Shown here: piece after piece, positions 40,526 to 49,661 of the stretch
Position numbering within the stretch: position 1 is the stretch's first letter
Layout of the letters: each line of letters begins with the position of its first letter
Source: Chthoniobacterales bacterium
GTDB lineage: Bacteria; Verrucomicrobiota; Verrucomicrobiia; Chthoniobacterales; UBA10450
Direction: 5' to 3'
Length of the DNA stretch: 56,412 nucleotides
Assembly: GCA_013821455.1 (NCBI GenBank)
Contig: JACDGS010000025.1
Span: 1 to 56,412, forward strand
Program-made: the position numbers and the translations under genes
The notes under the pieces: generated by a model
What the model was told of the DNA's origin: nothing
Seen by the model: the letters and a program-made list of their open reading frames with translations, nothing else
The model's database searches: none

Positions 40526-42664
40526 ATGAAGGCGCGCCACCTCCGAACTCGCAGCGCGTGCCAGCGTCGAATTTGCCTAACGACCGGCCTTATCGTTATG
40601 GCGTGGGCGGCAGTACTTTGCCCGGGCCGATTAAGTTACGGAGCGGAAGCGCCGGCCACTCCTCCGAGCGGCCAAGTCAATGCCGGCTCAGGCGTCCGAG
40701 AAGATACGTCTAAAAAAATCGACCGGCTCGGCCAAGAGGCTTGGGAATTGCGAAAGAAAGGGGATTTGCCCGGCGCCCTGAAAAAAATCAGCGAAGCAAT
40801 CGATTCGATCCCGGCTGGAGACCTGCCGCACGGGCTGCGCGAAGGCGCCTATACTCTGCGCGCCACCGTTCTCATGGATCTCAAACGCTTTAAAGAAGCG
40901 CTCAAGGATTGGACAGTTTTGATAGAAGGCATCCAACCGGGAGACCCGCACGCTTACACGTTTTACAAGGCCCGCGGCGTCTGCCGCCTGGCGCTGAGTG
41001 ATCGGATATCCGCCCAGCTCGACGCGTCCGAAGCGAAGCGGCTCGCTCCGAAAACCATCGCCCCCAAGGAGCGGGAAGACTTGGACTTATTCCTCCGCAT
41101 GACTAATGACGGAATCGCCCAAGCTGCCAAGAGCGCAATCGATCTCGATGGCCCGGAGGGAAAGGCCCTCTTGAAAAAACAGCAAGAACTGACCGATGCT
41201 GCCCAGGCATTGAGAAAAAAGGGGGATTTGGCCGGCGCACTGAAAAAGGTCAACGAAGCGGTCGATCTACTTTCTACCACCCCGGACCCGCGCGGGCTGC
41301 GCGCCAGCATTCTCATGGATCTCGAAAGATATAAAGAGGCGCTGCAGGATTGGGATTATTTAGCGTTCGATTTCGAGGCGGCCAAGTTCGTAGCTGAGTT
41401 AGGGGACGTTGACGACTCTTTCGTTGGTGGTGAGTATTTCGTTCGTTCTGAACGCGGATTCTGCCGCCTAAAGCTAGGCGACAGGAAAGGTGCTCAGGCT
41501 GACGCGCTGGAGGCGAAACGGCTCGCTCCGAAAACCATCGACCCGGAAGACGTGGAAAGCATCGAGGTGCTGCTGAGCGAGTGCAGGCTGCCGTTGAGCG
41601 CGAATTGGGCGTGTTTCACGAACGAAGGCGGTCGCCGAACCGCTTCGATCTGGGAATTGCGTCCGGACGGCAAGTGCGCGGTGCATGCGCAGACAGTTCG
41701 CGCAGATGGGTACTATACGACTAGCACAGGCGGGTTTGGTCAGGCGTGGACCGGCGACGCGCGCACCCTGTTTGGTGAGGCCACTTTTCAGGACGGCCGC
41801 TGGCGGATGAATTTTACCAAGCCCAAGAGCGAGACCATAGCCGGCTCCTACGAATTGAGCGCCGATGGCAAGAAGCTCTTCGTGACCCAAGACGGTGTCG
41901 CGGGTCGAGTAGAGCGCGACCGGGTCTCACTCTTTGTCGATGCGGACCTGCCCGGCAGCGCCCCGGCTCCGAGCGCCACGCCGGTCAAATCGCTGCCCGA
42001 TGAAAAATCCCACGCCGCTCCAAATCAGGCGGCTCTGGATTATTTTGATTGGGGCCAAGAGCTTTGCTCGTTAGGCCGATATTTTTTTCAGCAAAAAAGT
42101 GCCGAGGAAAAAGAAGTCGCGCTCGCCCGGCAAGCGGCGCTGACTGAGAAGCTTCACTTAGGGAACGAGATCGTTTCTAATTTCAATGCTTTGGCCAAAA
42201 TCAGCCGCGGCGAGAGCTTGCCGTCGGGAAATTACTCGGCTTGGGCGAAGAACGATCAGCAGCGCTGGGATAAAGAATTTCTGCCGGCGGCGACAGCCCT
42301 CGGCGATGCGAGCAACCGCCTAATCGCCAAAACGCCGGAGCAGGAATTTTTCTATCTGCTCGGATTCGAGACCAACGTCCTGGCGGTGGCTTTGCCGGGG
42401 AACGTCCGCGTACGCGGACTTCAAAACGCAGTCACGCGTTCCGAGTTGGCGAAGGGAGTGGGCGCGTTCGTTTGGCTCCGGGCCAGGATGCCGCCTAACC
42501 ATCTCTCGCCGGAAGTGGCCGCCTCCGTCAACAGCCTCGCCAGTTACAAGACCAAAGCGAGCGCTTCGAGCGGAGAGCCGATCACGCAAGCCGAAGTAGA
42601 GAAAATCATCGCTCTGGCGGCAGCAATTTCTGACGCGCGCGACGGTGGAAATTTAATACGGTGA
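40526..42664 (+). CDS. Large secreted protein with two TPR-like modules
   Basis: This 712-residue protein has a signal segment (TTGLIVMAWAAVLCPGRLSY, about 19-40). Two similar TPR-like modules follow (about 65-190 and 225-370): ELRKKGDLPGALKKISEAID and ALRKKGDLAGALKKVNEAVD, then LMDLKRFKEALKDW and LMDLERYKEALQDW, and each ends with SEAKRLAPKTI or LEAKRLAPKTI. The middle (about 375-480) is a beta-rich domain, with SIWELRPDGKCAVHAQTVRA and GSYELSADGKKLFVTQDGV. The C-terminal part (520-712) is helical. Internal duplication is clear. Not recognised as a family; probably periplasmic. Confidence 0.78.
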   Translation: MKARHLRTRSACQRRICLTTGLIVMAWAAVLCPGRLSYGAEAPATPPSGQVNAGSGVREDTSKKIDRLGQEAWELRKKGDLPGALKKISEAIDSIPAGDLPHGLREGAYTLRATVLMDLKRFKEALKDWTVLIEGIQPGDPHAYTFYKARGVCRLALSDRISAQLDASEAKRLAPKTIAPKEREDLDLFLRMTNDGIAQAAKSAIDLDGPEGKALLKKQQELTDAAQALRKKGDLAGALKKVNEAVDLLSTTPDPRGLRASILMDLERYKEALQDWDYLAFDFEAAKFVAELGDVDDSFVGGEYFVRSERGFCRLKLGDRKGAQADALEAKRLAPKTIDPEDVESIEVLLSECRLPLSANWACFTNEGGRRTASIWELRPDGKCAVHAQTVRADGYYTTSTGGFGQAWTGDARTLFGEATFQDGRWRMNFTKPKSETIAGSYELSADGKKLFVTQDGVAGRVERDRVSLFVDADLPGSAPAPSATPVKSLPDEKSHAAPNQAALDYFDWGQELCSLGRYFFQQKSAEEKEVALARQAALTEKLHLGNEIVSNFNALAKISRGESLPSGNYSAWAKNDQQRWDKEFLPAATALGDASNRLIAKTPEQEFFYLLGFETNVLAVALPGNVRVRGLQNAVTRSELAKGVGAFVWLRARMPPNHLSPEVAASVNSLASYKTKASASSGEPITQAEVEKIIALAAAISDARDGGNLIR

Positions 42665-42677
42665 AGCTCGGCGCCGG

Positions 42678-43121
42678 TCACTTCACCAACTTAAAACTGT
42701 AACCTGCCGCCGCTGGCGCGTAAGTGCCACCCGCGGTCTTGTCCAGGAAAGCGGGATAGGCGCCGCCTTCCCGCAGAAGATCCGGCTGTGAACCACCCAG
42801 GATCGGCTGGTCGTATTTGGAAAGGGTGTAGGTGATGCGGATGGTGTCACCGGGATGGAGGCCGGAGGCGGAACGCGTCACGCTGGTGACCTCAGCTTGT
42901 GCCGTAACCTCAGACGACGTGACGCGATCTTCCTTTTTCTCCACGATTTTAACCGACTTCACCTTGATGGTGAGCGCTTCCGGAGAGTCCTGTTGATAAC
43001 TTCGGTAAGCTTGCGGTGAGAGTTCCGCGCGGCTACTTGGCGAAATGCTGGCGAGCGCAACCGCCGCGCAGAAGAATATGGCCTGCCACGTCCTTCGACT
43101 TCTCTTCCGATTGAAGATCAT
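42678..43121 (-). CDS. Small secreted protein, unknown function
   Basis: This 147-residue protein starts at the ATG at 43121 with a signal peptide (AIFFCAAVALASISPSSRAE). The mature part has one beta domain with ALTIKVKSVKIVEKKEDRVT, EVTAQAEVTSVTRSASGLHP and GDTIRITYTLSKYDQP, ending GTYAPAAAGYSFKLVK, a plan compatible with a small beta-barrel. The frame is open further upstream into the 3' end of the frameshifted beta-helix gene, but the signal peptide decides the start. It follows that gene on the same strand by 22 bases, so may be cotranscribed. Confidence 0.75.
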   Translation of the reverse strand: MIFNRKRSRRTWQAIFFCAAVALASISPSSRAELSPQAYRSYQQDSPEALTIKVKSVKIVEKKEDRVTSSEVTAQAEVTSVTRSASGLHPGDTIRITYTLSKYDQPILGGSQPDLLREGGAYPAFLDKTAGGTYAPAAAGYSFKLVK

Positions 43122-43143
43122 TGTTCCAGAGGACTGGTGTCTG

Positions 43144-45284
43144 CTAGCCGCCGGGTAAAAGCCGCCGAAGCAATCGATGCACATCTTCCGGAGTCGGAGG
43201 TCGTGGTCGTGGAGTCGGTTTGCGGCGTGGCTTAGGGCTGCTCTTTTCATGATGAGGTGAGGTGGTGCTTTCGGGCGAGGGCGTGACCTCGGTTTGTTCA
43301 TTCGGTAACGATGAATCATCTCCAACCTCCGGAGCTGGCACGGGCTTTTCGGGATCTCGCGATGCCGTGGGCTGTGGAACGGGAGCAGGCTGCGGGATCG
43401 CATCGTTTTGTACCACTGCGCCCCGTTCTTTGTAAACGTTGGTTTTTTCGGAGCCGTCGAAAACGCAGCGGGTCAGGATCAACTCACTTTGCGCGCAGGC
43501 ACCTGCGGCAAAAGTCCGATTCCCAGCGAAGCGGCAATCTTCCAGGGTGAGACTCCCGCGCTCGGCCGCTTTCCCGCGCGTGCCGCTGACCGCGCCACGC
43601 GCGTTGCCCTGGATATCGGAGTCGGTCACGATCGCTTGCGCGCTGCTGCGCACGTTAATCCCGCAATCTTTATTCGCTGCGAGCGTCAGCTTGTTCCCTT
43701 TCAGGCGCGATCCCTGGTCGAGCACGATGATACCGTCCTCGTTTCCGCGGAATTCGCAGCCTTCCAGACTCGCGAAACTCCCGCCAAAAACACCCATGCC
43801 CAGACCATTCTGAAGAAAACGGCAACTCTTTAACTCCGCCGTCGCCGCTCCTAAACTTCGATGGCCGAGAACGAGACCGCTCGTGTTACTGTCGGAAATC
43901 TCCACGTCTTCCATGATCAGCTTCGCGCTGGCGAGGGCGAAGATTGCGTAATGCTCGGAGCCTTTGATCACGCAGTGACGCAGCGTGGCGACCGCGCCTT
44001 GCCCATAGACGTTAATGGTTTGGGCGCGAGAATAGAGGTGGGCGTCTTGCGTGCCATTCCCGGTAAATTGGCAGTTCTCGATTTCGGCGGTGCCGCCGAT
44101 CGACAGGCCTTGTCGATTGCTTTCGAAGGTGTCGTTCGTGAGCCTGCCCCGCGCACCGGTGGCCACGACGACGAGCCCGAGGGCTCCGCCTTCACGCGGC
44201 GCAATCCATTTCCCTTGAAGGAACTCTTGCTGATCGTCAGCGTCGCCCCTTTGGCTGCACCGACGCCCGCATTGTTATTGGAGAAATGACAATCGTCGGC
44301 CGTGAAAGTGGTCCCGTCTCCCGCGAAAGCGATCGCGCCGTCTCCATCATTGCCGCCATCAGCATCGAAAGCGCACGAGTGCAACTCCGCGGATGCGCCA
44401 TTAGCCAGCTCCAGACCGAGATGGCTCTGCGCAAAGGAACACTGCGTAAAATTTCCCCTCGCCTTCTGGTCCAGCCACATCGCCCTGCCGGTGACGGCGA
44501 CAAAACTCGAGCCGATTGCTTTGATCGAAGCCTTACCGGCAACGGTCACACCCGCCTCGGTGTTCGAGGTGATCTTGCATCCGTCGAGTTCGAGGCCCGC
44601 GCCATCCGCGACCGAGATCGCCGGCAATTGGCCGATCCCGTTGCAGATGAACTGCACATTCTGCACCGCGACGCCGGCCGCGCGCACGGAAAGACATTCG
44701 CGGCCCTCGCTTTGGATAAACACTTGTCCCATGCCGCCGACGATTCGCACGGCCTTCGTGAGGACAAGGCCGCCGGGATAAATCCCCGGCGGAAGCTTGA
44801 TCGTGGCGCCGGGTGCGGCGCTGGCGAGAGCGCCCGCGAGATCGCTCGTTAGGCCGGAGCTCGCGCCGTTGCTCGTGGGAAGGGGCGACGCCGTCGGCGG
44901 TGGAATGACGGGAGCGGTTGGCGCGGCGGTGGGTAGCGACGGGACCGGAGTAGGAGTAAGAGCAGGAGAAGGAGAGGCGCCCGAGACCGGCGTCGGCATT
45001 GGCTCGGGCTTAGCTGGCTTCCGACCGCAACGACTGAGGGCGAGCACGATAATCAAAAGCAGAAGAATCCCGGCCCCGATCGCCACGATTTGCGGACTAA
45101 CGACAGGAGGGCGCGGCACAGGCTTGGTCTCGATCGAAGACGGCGGGGAAACAGGCGGCGTTTCCTTTATCGCTTCGGGGGCGGGCGCGGCGGCGACATG
45201 GGGCGCGCCGCAATCCGGACAGGCCGGACGCTTTACCGGATCGTAAACGCGACCGCAGCTGCAACGGATTCGTTTCGTGGTCAT
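43144..45284 (-). pseudogene. Zinc-ribbon beta-helix protein, paralogue with one frameshift
   Basis: Frame one (45284 to about 44200) gives the zinc ribbon CSCGRVYDPVKRPACPDCG, one membrane helix (IVAIGAGILLLLIIVLAL), a Pro-rich stalk and the first half of a beta-helix. Frame two (about 44200 to 43144) gives the rest from GALGLVVVATGARGRLTNDT and the tail TPEDVHRLLRRLLPGG. The change of frame falls between KGNGLRR and GALGLVV, where the intact paralogue at 37969-40068 reads NNGVTPTAGTQLGLVV. It overlaps the coiled-coil gene by ATGA. It is either recently broken, a sequencing error, or a programmed shift. No other damage is seen. Confidence 0.8.
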
Positions 45285-46498
45285 GGGGTGGCGGCAGGGG
45301 AAGGACGCGGCGGCGGCGGCGGAACGCCTTGCCGTAGTCGCTCGAATCGGGCGCGCTCGTCTTCGCCCGGAGACGTCTTTTCACGTTCCCGTAGCGCGCG
45401 TTCCCGCATTTCCCGGCGCCTTTGTTCCACCTCTGCTGGAACGGGTCTTGGCGGGGGAGGAACCGGCGTCGGAAAAGGCGGTGGTTCCGTCTTCATCAGC
45501 TTGCGCCATTCCTCGTCCCGCTCTGCGGCCGTGGCGGCCTTGAAGGTGAGTTTGGCCTCGGCATCAACTGTCAGCGTTCCCAGCAATCCCCAGGGACGTT
45601 CCGGGCCCAGGATGAGGGCCGGCAAGGTTTTCGTGCGCGCGGTATCAAAAGTCATCACCGATGCCGGCTTCTCCTTGCTCTCGGCAAAATCGCCGTCCAC
45701 GATCGTCAAGACTTCCATGTTTTTTCGTAGTTTCTCTTCGGCACCCTCCTTCAGAAAAATCTTATAGGTCACGCCCGGAACCGTCGAGGCGCTGATCCAG
45801 ACCGTCGCTCCGCCATCCGAAAACCGGAGATTGGTGATGTCGTTCATCCATCCGCTTTTATACAATTGCGCCTGCGGATCGAAGACGGCGTTCGCGCTTT
45901 TGGCACCGCCCAGGGCCAGCTCATCATCTTCGATAAAGATCTCGACCGATTGACCGTCAGACGCATCAGGCAGCAACGCGCGGACGGCAAAAGGCTTCTG
46001 TCGCTTCACCGTGGCCAGCAGCGTCGCATTTTCGACTCTCATCTTTTCCATTTCCTCTGCGAGCCGCTGATTTTCCGCCGTCAATTGATTGATCCTCGCC
46101 TCCAGCTGCTCCTTCTCGGCAGTCAATTGATTCAACCGTTCGCGGAGTTGTCCATTCTCGGCGGTCACGACATTCATTCGCCGCTCCAGTTCCTCCTTCT
46201 CCGCGGACAAAATATTGACCTGTCCCTGTAAGACTTTGATCTGCGCTTCGAGCCGCTTGAGTAACTCTTTCAACTCATCGACCGACTCCTTGTTCACCAT
46301 CTGGCCCTGTAAATTTTCCAAGTCATTCAGGAGCTTTTGCGTCTCTGCCTGCGCCTCGCGCAACTCCTTCGCCGATCCCGCCGGTTTGTAGTAGGGCAGC
46401 GCCACCAGCATCATGAAACAAAACGCGCCCAAAGCTCCGCACAGAATGTCCAGCAAGGACATGTTGAAGATGTTGATCTCGCGCCGGCGCGCTCTCAT
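45281..46498 (-). CDS. Membrane-anchored coiled-coil protein, TolR/MotB-like position
   Basis: This 405-residue protein starts MRARRREINIFNMSLLDILC, followed by one membrane helix (GALGAFCFMMLVALPYY, about 22-38) with the short cytoplasmic lead typical of ExbD/TolR. Then comes a long coiled coil (about 43-165; heptads in LTAEKEQLEARINQLTAENQ), a beta-rich domain of about 150 residues (VRALLPDASDGQSVEIFIED, TTVWISASTVPGVTYKIFLK-like), and a Pro/Arg-rich tail. No OmpA peptidoglycan domain and no membrane Asp of ExbD is evident. It lies 74 bases after the ExbB/TolQ-like gene and overlaps the beta-helix gene. Confidence 0.75.
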   Translation of the reverse strand: MRARRREINIFNMSLLDILCGALGAFCFMMLVALPYYKPAGSAKELREAQAETQKLLNDLENLQGQMVNKESVDELKELLKRLEAQIKVLQGQVNILSAEKEELERRMNVVTAENGQLRERLNQLTAEKEQLEARINQLTAENQRLAEEMEKMRVENATLLATVKRQKPFAVRALLPDASDGQSVEIFIEDDELALGGAKSANAVFDPQAQLYKSGWMNDITNLRFSDGGATVWISASTVPGVTYKIFLKEGAEEKLRKNMEVLTIVDGDFAESKEKPASVMTFDTARTKTLPALILGPERPWGLLGTLTVDAEAKLTFKAATAAERDEEWRKLMKTEPPPFPTPVPPPPRPVPAEVEQRRREMRERALREREKTSPGEDERARFERLRQGVPPPPPRPSPAATP

Positions 46499-46572
46499 GA
46501 GCGTAGCTGCGACGCCCCCGTCGCAGGAAGTGCTCGCGGCGCAGCTACAATCGCGGCATCCACGGTTCTCAG

Positions 46573-47394
46573 CTACTCCTCGGCGTAGAGCCGGTTGATC
46601 AAATTGCGCAGGGTATAGTCGCCCGCGGCGTTGAGGACGGATTCCTCCTGCTCCTGCACGAGATGGAGGATAAAGACGAGAATCGCGCTCTCGATCAGCG
46701 CGATCATCGTGCAGTCGAACCCGATCCCGAGGGTTTGCGCGGTCGCCTTTAGATCCATCACTTTTCCCGGATCGCCCGCCGCCGCGAGCGACGCGCCTAA
46801 CGAGTAAACCGTGCCGATAAAACCCAGCGTCGGCACCACCCAGGCGATGAACCTAACGAGTCCATAACGCAGATCGACCCGATGAGTCATCAGCTCGAGC
46901 TGTTGATTCATCACGCCCGCGGCCTGCTCGACCGACGAGCTCGATTGGAATTGGAGCACGGCGATGTTGATCAATGACGGCAGAAAACCGTGCTCGTAAT
47001 CGAACTCGCCCGCGACCCGTTTGCGGATCGGCCCGAGGTCCTGCGCCAACAGCACCGTCTGGTCGTCCTCCGGCAGATATTTTAGCCCGAGAAATTTCCG
47101 CTCCCGGGTGGCCATTCGCCAACGCACGAAGAGATCGCCCAAGCCGACAAAAAAGACGATGTGCATCAGGTTCTGGATGGTGAAGGGGTAAAGGAAATGC
47201 TGCGAGGGCTTGTCGAGCACGAGCACCGCCGCCCGGCCGGAGAGGACGAGGGAGAGGAAAGCGACGAAAAGAATACCAGCGCCCGCCGAGAGCAGAATGG
47301 AATGCGAGCGCTTCGGCTTCGCCCAGAGCGTGTTCAAGCCCGCCATCGCCGCGTCCGAGGCGGCATCAAAGTCGAACCCGCGAGCGGCACTCAT
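46573..47394 (-). CDS. MotA/TolQ/ExbB-family proton channel protein
   Basis: This 273-residue inner-membrane protein starts at the ATG at 47394 (MSAARGFDFDAASDAAMAGL). Helices: ILLSAGAGILFVAFLSLVLS (about 28-48), FTIQNLMHIVFFVGLGDLFV (about 70-90), and the conserved family pair FIAWVVPTLGFIGTVYSLGA near 185 and GIGFDCTMIALIESAILVFI near 225. The GFIGTV and T-x-x-LIES marks match MotA/TolQ/ExbB channels, which use the proton gradient to drive a partner protein. The partner here should be the coiled-coil protein encoded next. The frame is open upstream to 47505. Confidence 0.83.
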   Translation of the reverse strand: MSAARGFDFDAASDAAMAGLNTLWAKPKRSHSILLSAGAGILFVAFLSLVLSGRAAVLVLDKPSQHFLYPFTIQNLMHIVFFVGLGDLFVRWRMATRERKFLGLKYLPEDDQTVLLAQDLGPIRKRVAGEFDYEHGFLPSLINIAVLQFQSSSSVEQAAGVMNQQLELMTHRVDLRYGLVRFIAWVVPTLGFIGTVYSLGASLAAAGDPGKVMDLKATAQTLGIGFDCTMIALIESAILVFILHLVQEQEESVLNAAGDYTLRNLINRLYAEE

Positions 47395-47635
47395 GGCGAA
47401 TTTTGCAAGCGGCGCGAGGCTAGAGAACCGCGTCGCGGCAGGCAAGAGCAATCTCTCCGCTAGCTCGTGGAGCGGCGGCCGTTTCCGCCGCAAACTGTGG
47501 CCCAAACGAAAGCGCGTCCGCTGGCCTAACGACGTTCAACCGACAGCCCTGCGGACGACAGGCCCGCCATTACAGCGGCCGGCCGGCGCGTTTCCCGCTT
47601 GCCCCTGAAATGCCTCTGCCCGTCAGTGAGCGCCA

Positions 47636-48805
47636 ATGGGCGGACTCGTTGTAAAACCTCGCGCGCGGATTCTCCATGGACACGATTGGGTCTTCAGCGG
47701 CGAGGTCCTCAAAGTCTTCGGCGCGCCTAACGACGGCGATGTCATCTCGCTCAAGGACGGCCGCGACCACTTGTTAGGCAGCGCGATCTACAACAGCAAA
47801 TCGCAGATCGTCGCGCGGCGTTTTTCGCGCCGGAAACAGGACCTCGACCTCGATTTTTTCCAGCGCCGCATCCGGCAGGCGACCGAGTATCGCGCGCGCC
47901 GCGGGATGGACCCACGGCTCTGCCGACTGGTCTGGAGCGAGAGCGATGGTTTGCCCGGCGTCATCGTCGATCGCTACGGCGATGTCCTCGTGCTGCAAAC
48001 ACTCACCCTGGCGATGGACCAGCGCAAAGAACTGATCGTTAGGGCGCTGCTCGATGTGCTCGGCGAACTGGCGATTTTGGAGCGCAACGACGCACCCGTG
48101 CGCCGGGCCGAAGGAATGGAATTGGAAAGCGGAATCCTCGCGGGCGATGCGCCTGACGAGGTCGCAATCGAAGTCGCCGGCTTGCAATTGCGCGTCGATT
48201 TGCGGCACGCGCAAAAGACCGGGTTCTATCTCGATCAACTGCCTCACTATGCCCTGGTCGCGGCGCACGCGGCGGATCGGCGAGTGCTCGATTGTTTTTC
48301 CAGTCAGGGCGGTTTCGCGCTCGCTTGCGCGCGAGCCGGCGCCCGCGAAGCGGTCGGCGTCGAAGCCAGCGCCGACAGCATTCGCGCGGCCGAACAAAAC
48401 GCCGCGCGGAATGGCCTAACGATAAGCTGGGTCGAACAGGATGTGTTTCAGTTCCTCCGTGAGGCGGAAAAGGCGGCGGAAAAATTCGACCTTGTCATTC
48501 TCGATCCGCCTTCCTTCACTAAAAACAAAGGCGGCCTGCACGACGCTCTGCGTGGCTACAAGGAACTGCACGTGCGCGCCTTTCACCTCCTCGCGCCTAA
48601 CGGATTGCTCGCGACTTTTTCCTGCTCGCATCATGTCGGCACGGAAGTCTTCGAAACCATGATTGCCGATGCGCTCGTCGATGCGCGCCGCTCCGCGCGC
48701 CGCTTGCGCCGCTTCGAGCAGGCGCTCGATCATCCCGTGCTTCCGACGTTGCCCGAGACAGAATATTTCCGCGGCGCGCTTCTGGAAATGATGCCGGGTC
48801 GTTAG
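47636..48805 (+). CDS. rlmI: RlmI-type 23S rRNA m5C methyltransferase
   Basis: This 389-residue class I methyltransferase matches the RlmI/YccW family, which makes m5C1962 in 23S rRNA. The N-terminal PUA domain (1-75) opens with KPRARILHGHDWVFSGEV; a short EEHD-type domain follows; the SAM domain holds QKTGFYLDQLPHY near 198, VLDCFSSQGGFALACARAGA near 220, VGVEASADSIRAAEQNAARN, DPPSFTKNKGGLHDALRGYK near 291, and ATFSCSHHVG near 327 with the catalytic cysteine. The last codon and the TAG stop lie within the 9-mer (GGT CGT TAG), which forms a hairpin with a second copy just downstream. Confidence 0.9.
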   Translation: MGGLVVKPRARILHGHDWVFSGEVLKVFGAPNDGDVISLKDGRDHLLGSAIYNSKSQIVARRFSRRKQDLDLDFFQRRIRQATEYRARRGMDPRLCRLVWSESDGLPGVIVDRYGDVLVLQTLTLAMDQRKELIVRALLDVLGELAILERNDAPVRRAEGMELESGILAGDAPDEVAIEVAGLQLRVDLRHAQKTGFYLDQLPHYALVAAHAADRRVLDCFSSQGGFALACARAGAREAVGVEASADSIRAAEQNAARNGLTISWVEQDVFQFLREAEKAAEKFDLVILDPPSFTKNKGGLHDALRGYKELHVRAFHLLAPNGLLATFSCSHHVGTEVFETMIADALVDARRSARRLRRFEQALDHPVLPTLPETEYFRGALLEMMPGR

Positions 48806-48816
48806 GCCCTAACGAC
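48798..48816. repeat. Inverted 9-mer pair at the rlmI stop (terminator-like)
   Basis: GTCGTTAGG at 48798-48806 and CCTAACGAC at 48808-48816 are perfect reverse complements with one base between. The left arm includes the rlmI stop codon. Such paired uptake-type words behind genes act as terminators in Neisseria and Haemophilus; here no T run follows. Confidence 0.8.
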
Positions 48817-48825
48817 TCCTAATCC

Positions 48826-48907
48826 TAATCGTGCTCCTGCTCCCAATCCTAATCCCAATCCTAATTGTTCCCTGCGGCGGAACTGATTAGGAGCAGGAGC
48901 ACGATTA
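48826..48907. repeat. Long inverted repeat with CCTAAT iterations
   Basis: TAATCGTGCTCCTGCTCC at 48826-48843 is the perfect reverse complement of 48890-48907 (18 bp) across 46 bases, which themselves contain several CCTAATC / CCCAATC units. It fills most of the 225-base gap between rlmI and the coiled-coil gene. Confidence 0.8.
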
Positions 48908-49030
48908 AGAGTAAGAAGGGAGATGGCATTCCTGAGAGCGCGCGAAAAATCTCGCAATCTCCGGGCACCTCATTAATGTCCGCGAAGTGCGGGCGCGCGA
49001 GCGCGAGGCCGCCGGCCGCCGCGACCAAAA

Positions 49031-49657
49031 ATGCCCGAATTCCGCCCAACCGAACCCATGCTGGAACTTAACGAAGCCGACGGCGACACCACGGAGCAGA
49101 TCGATTCCCAAGTGCAGCGAGCGCAGGAGCAGCTCCTCCAACTCAAGCGCCAGCAGGAACAAATCGAAAAACAAAAACGCGAGCTGGAAGAGCTCGGCCG
49201 TCGCCAGGAGGAACTCGATCGCGGGCGCGCCGAGATGACCGACAAGCTCACGCGTTCGTTAGTCGTGCTCGAGCGCGAGGCCTACGACGCGCAGAAAAAA
49301 ATGGAGCAACTCCGCGCCACGCGCGAGAGCTTCGGCCAGCATCTCGAGTTGCTCGAATCGATCGATGCGAAGACTTGGAATCCGTCCGACCTGAACAAGG
49401 AACTGAGCCGCGCGCTCAGCACCGTAGACGACGCGCGCACCGAGTACAGCCAACAGCGCAGCCGTCTCCAGGCCAACAGCAACGAAGAGCATCACGAGGT
49501 TTCGCTCCCCCTCACGAGCAGCGGCTACGAAACGCCCGCGCCCGCCAACACCTTTGCGCAGTGGCTCCAGATCGGTCTCGCTTTCACTTTGCCACTGATC
49601 CTTTTCGGTATCATCGCACTGGTGATTTTCCTTACGATGACCCGCGCTGTTCGTTAG
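49031..49657 (+). CDS. Coiled-coil protein with C-terminal membrane anchor
   Basis: This 208-residue protein has a long coiled coil at about 25-110, very rich in Gln, Glu, Lys and Leu (QEQLLQLKRQQEQIEKQKRE), a less ordered part (SLPLTSSGYETPAPANTFAQ), and a C-terminal membrane helix (LQIGLAFTLPLILFGIIALVI, about 178-200). The bulk is probably cytoplasmic. The stop codon is inside a 9-mer (CGT TAG). The next gene starts 4 bases later and has the same plan, so they form one unit. Family unknown. Confidence 0.75.
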   Translation: MPEFRPTEPMLELNEADGDTTEQIDSQVQRAQEQLLQLKRQQEQIEKQKRELEELGRRQEELDRGRAEMTDKLTRSLVVLEREAYDAQKKMEQLRATRESFGQHLELLESIDAKTWNPSDLNKELSRALSTVDDARTEYSQQRSRLQANSNEEHHEVSLPLTSSGYETPAPANTFAQWLQIGLAFTLPLILFGIIALVIFLTMTRAVR

Positions 49658-49661
49658 GCAA

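Noticed and set aside
43144-47394. Zorya-type defence system (ZorA/ZorB)
   Set aside because: The channel protein has no long cytoplasmic tail, the partner lacks an OmpA peptidoglycan domain, and no ZorC, ZorD or ZorE gene is nearby.
48841-48870. Functional tandem repeat locus (VNTR)
   Set aside because: Only three or four imperfect CCTAATC-type units are present, too few to call.
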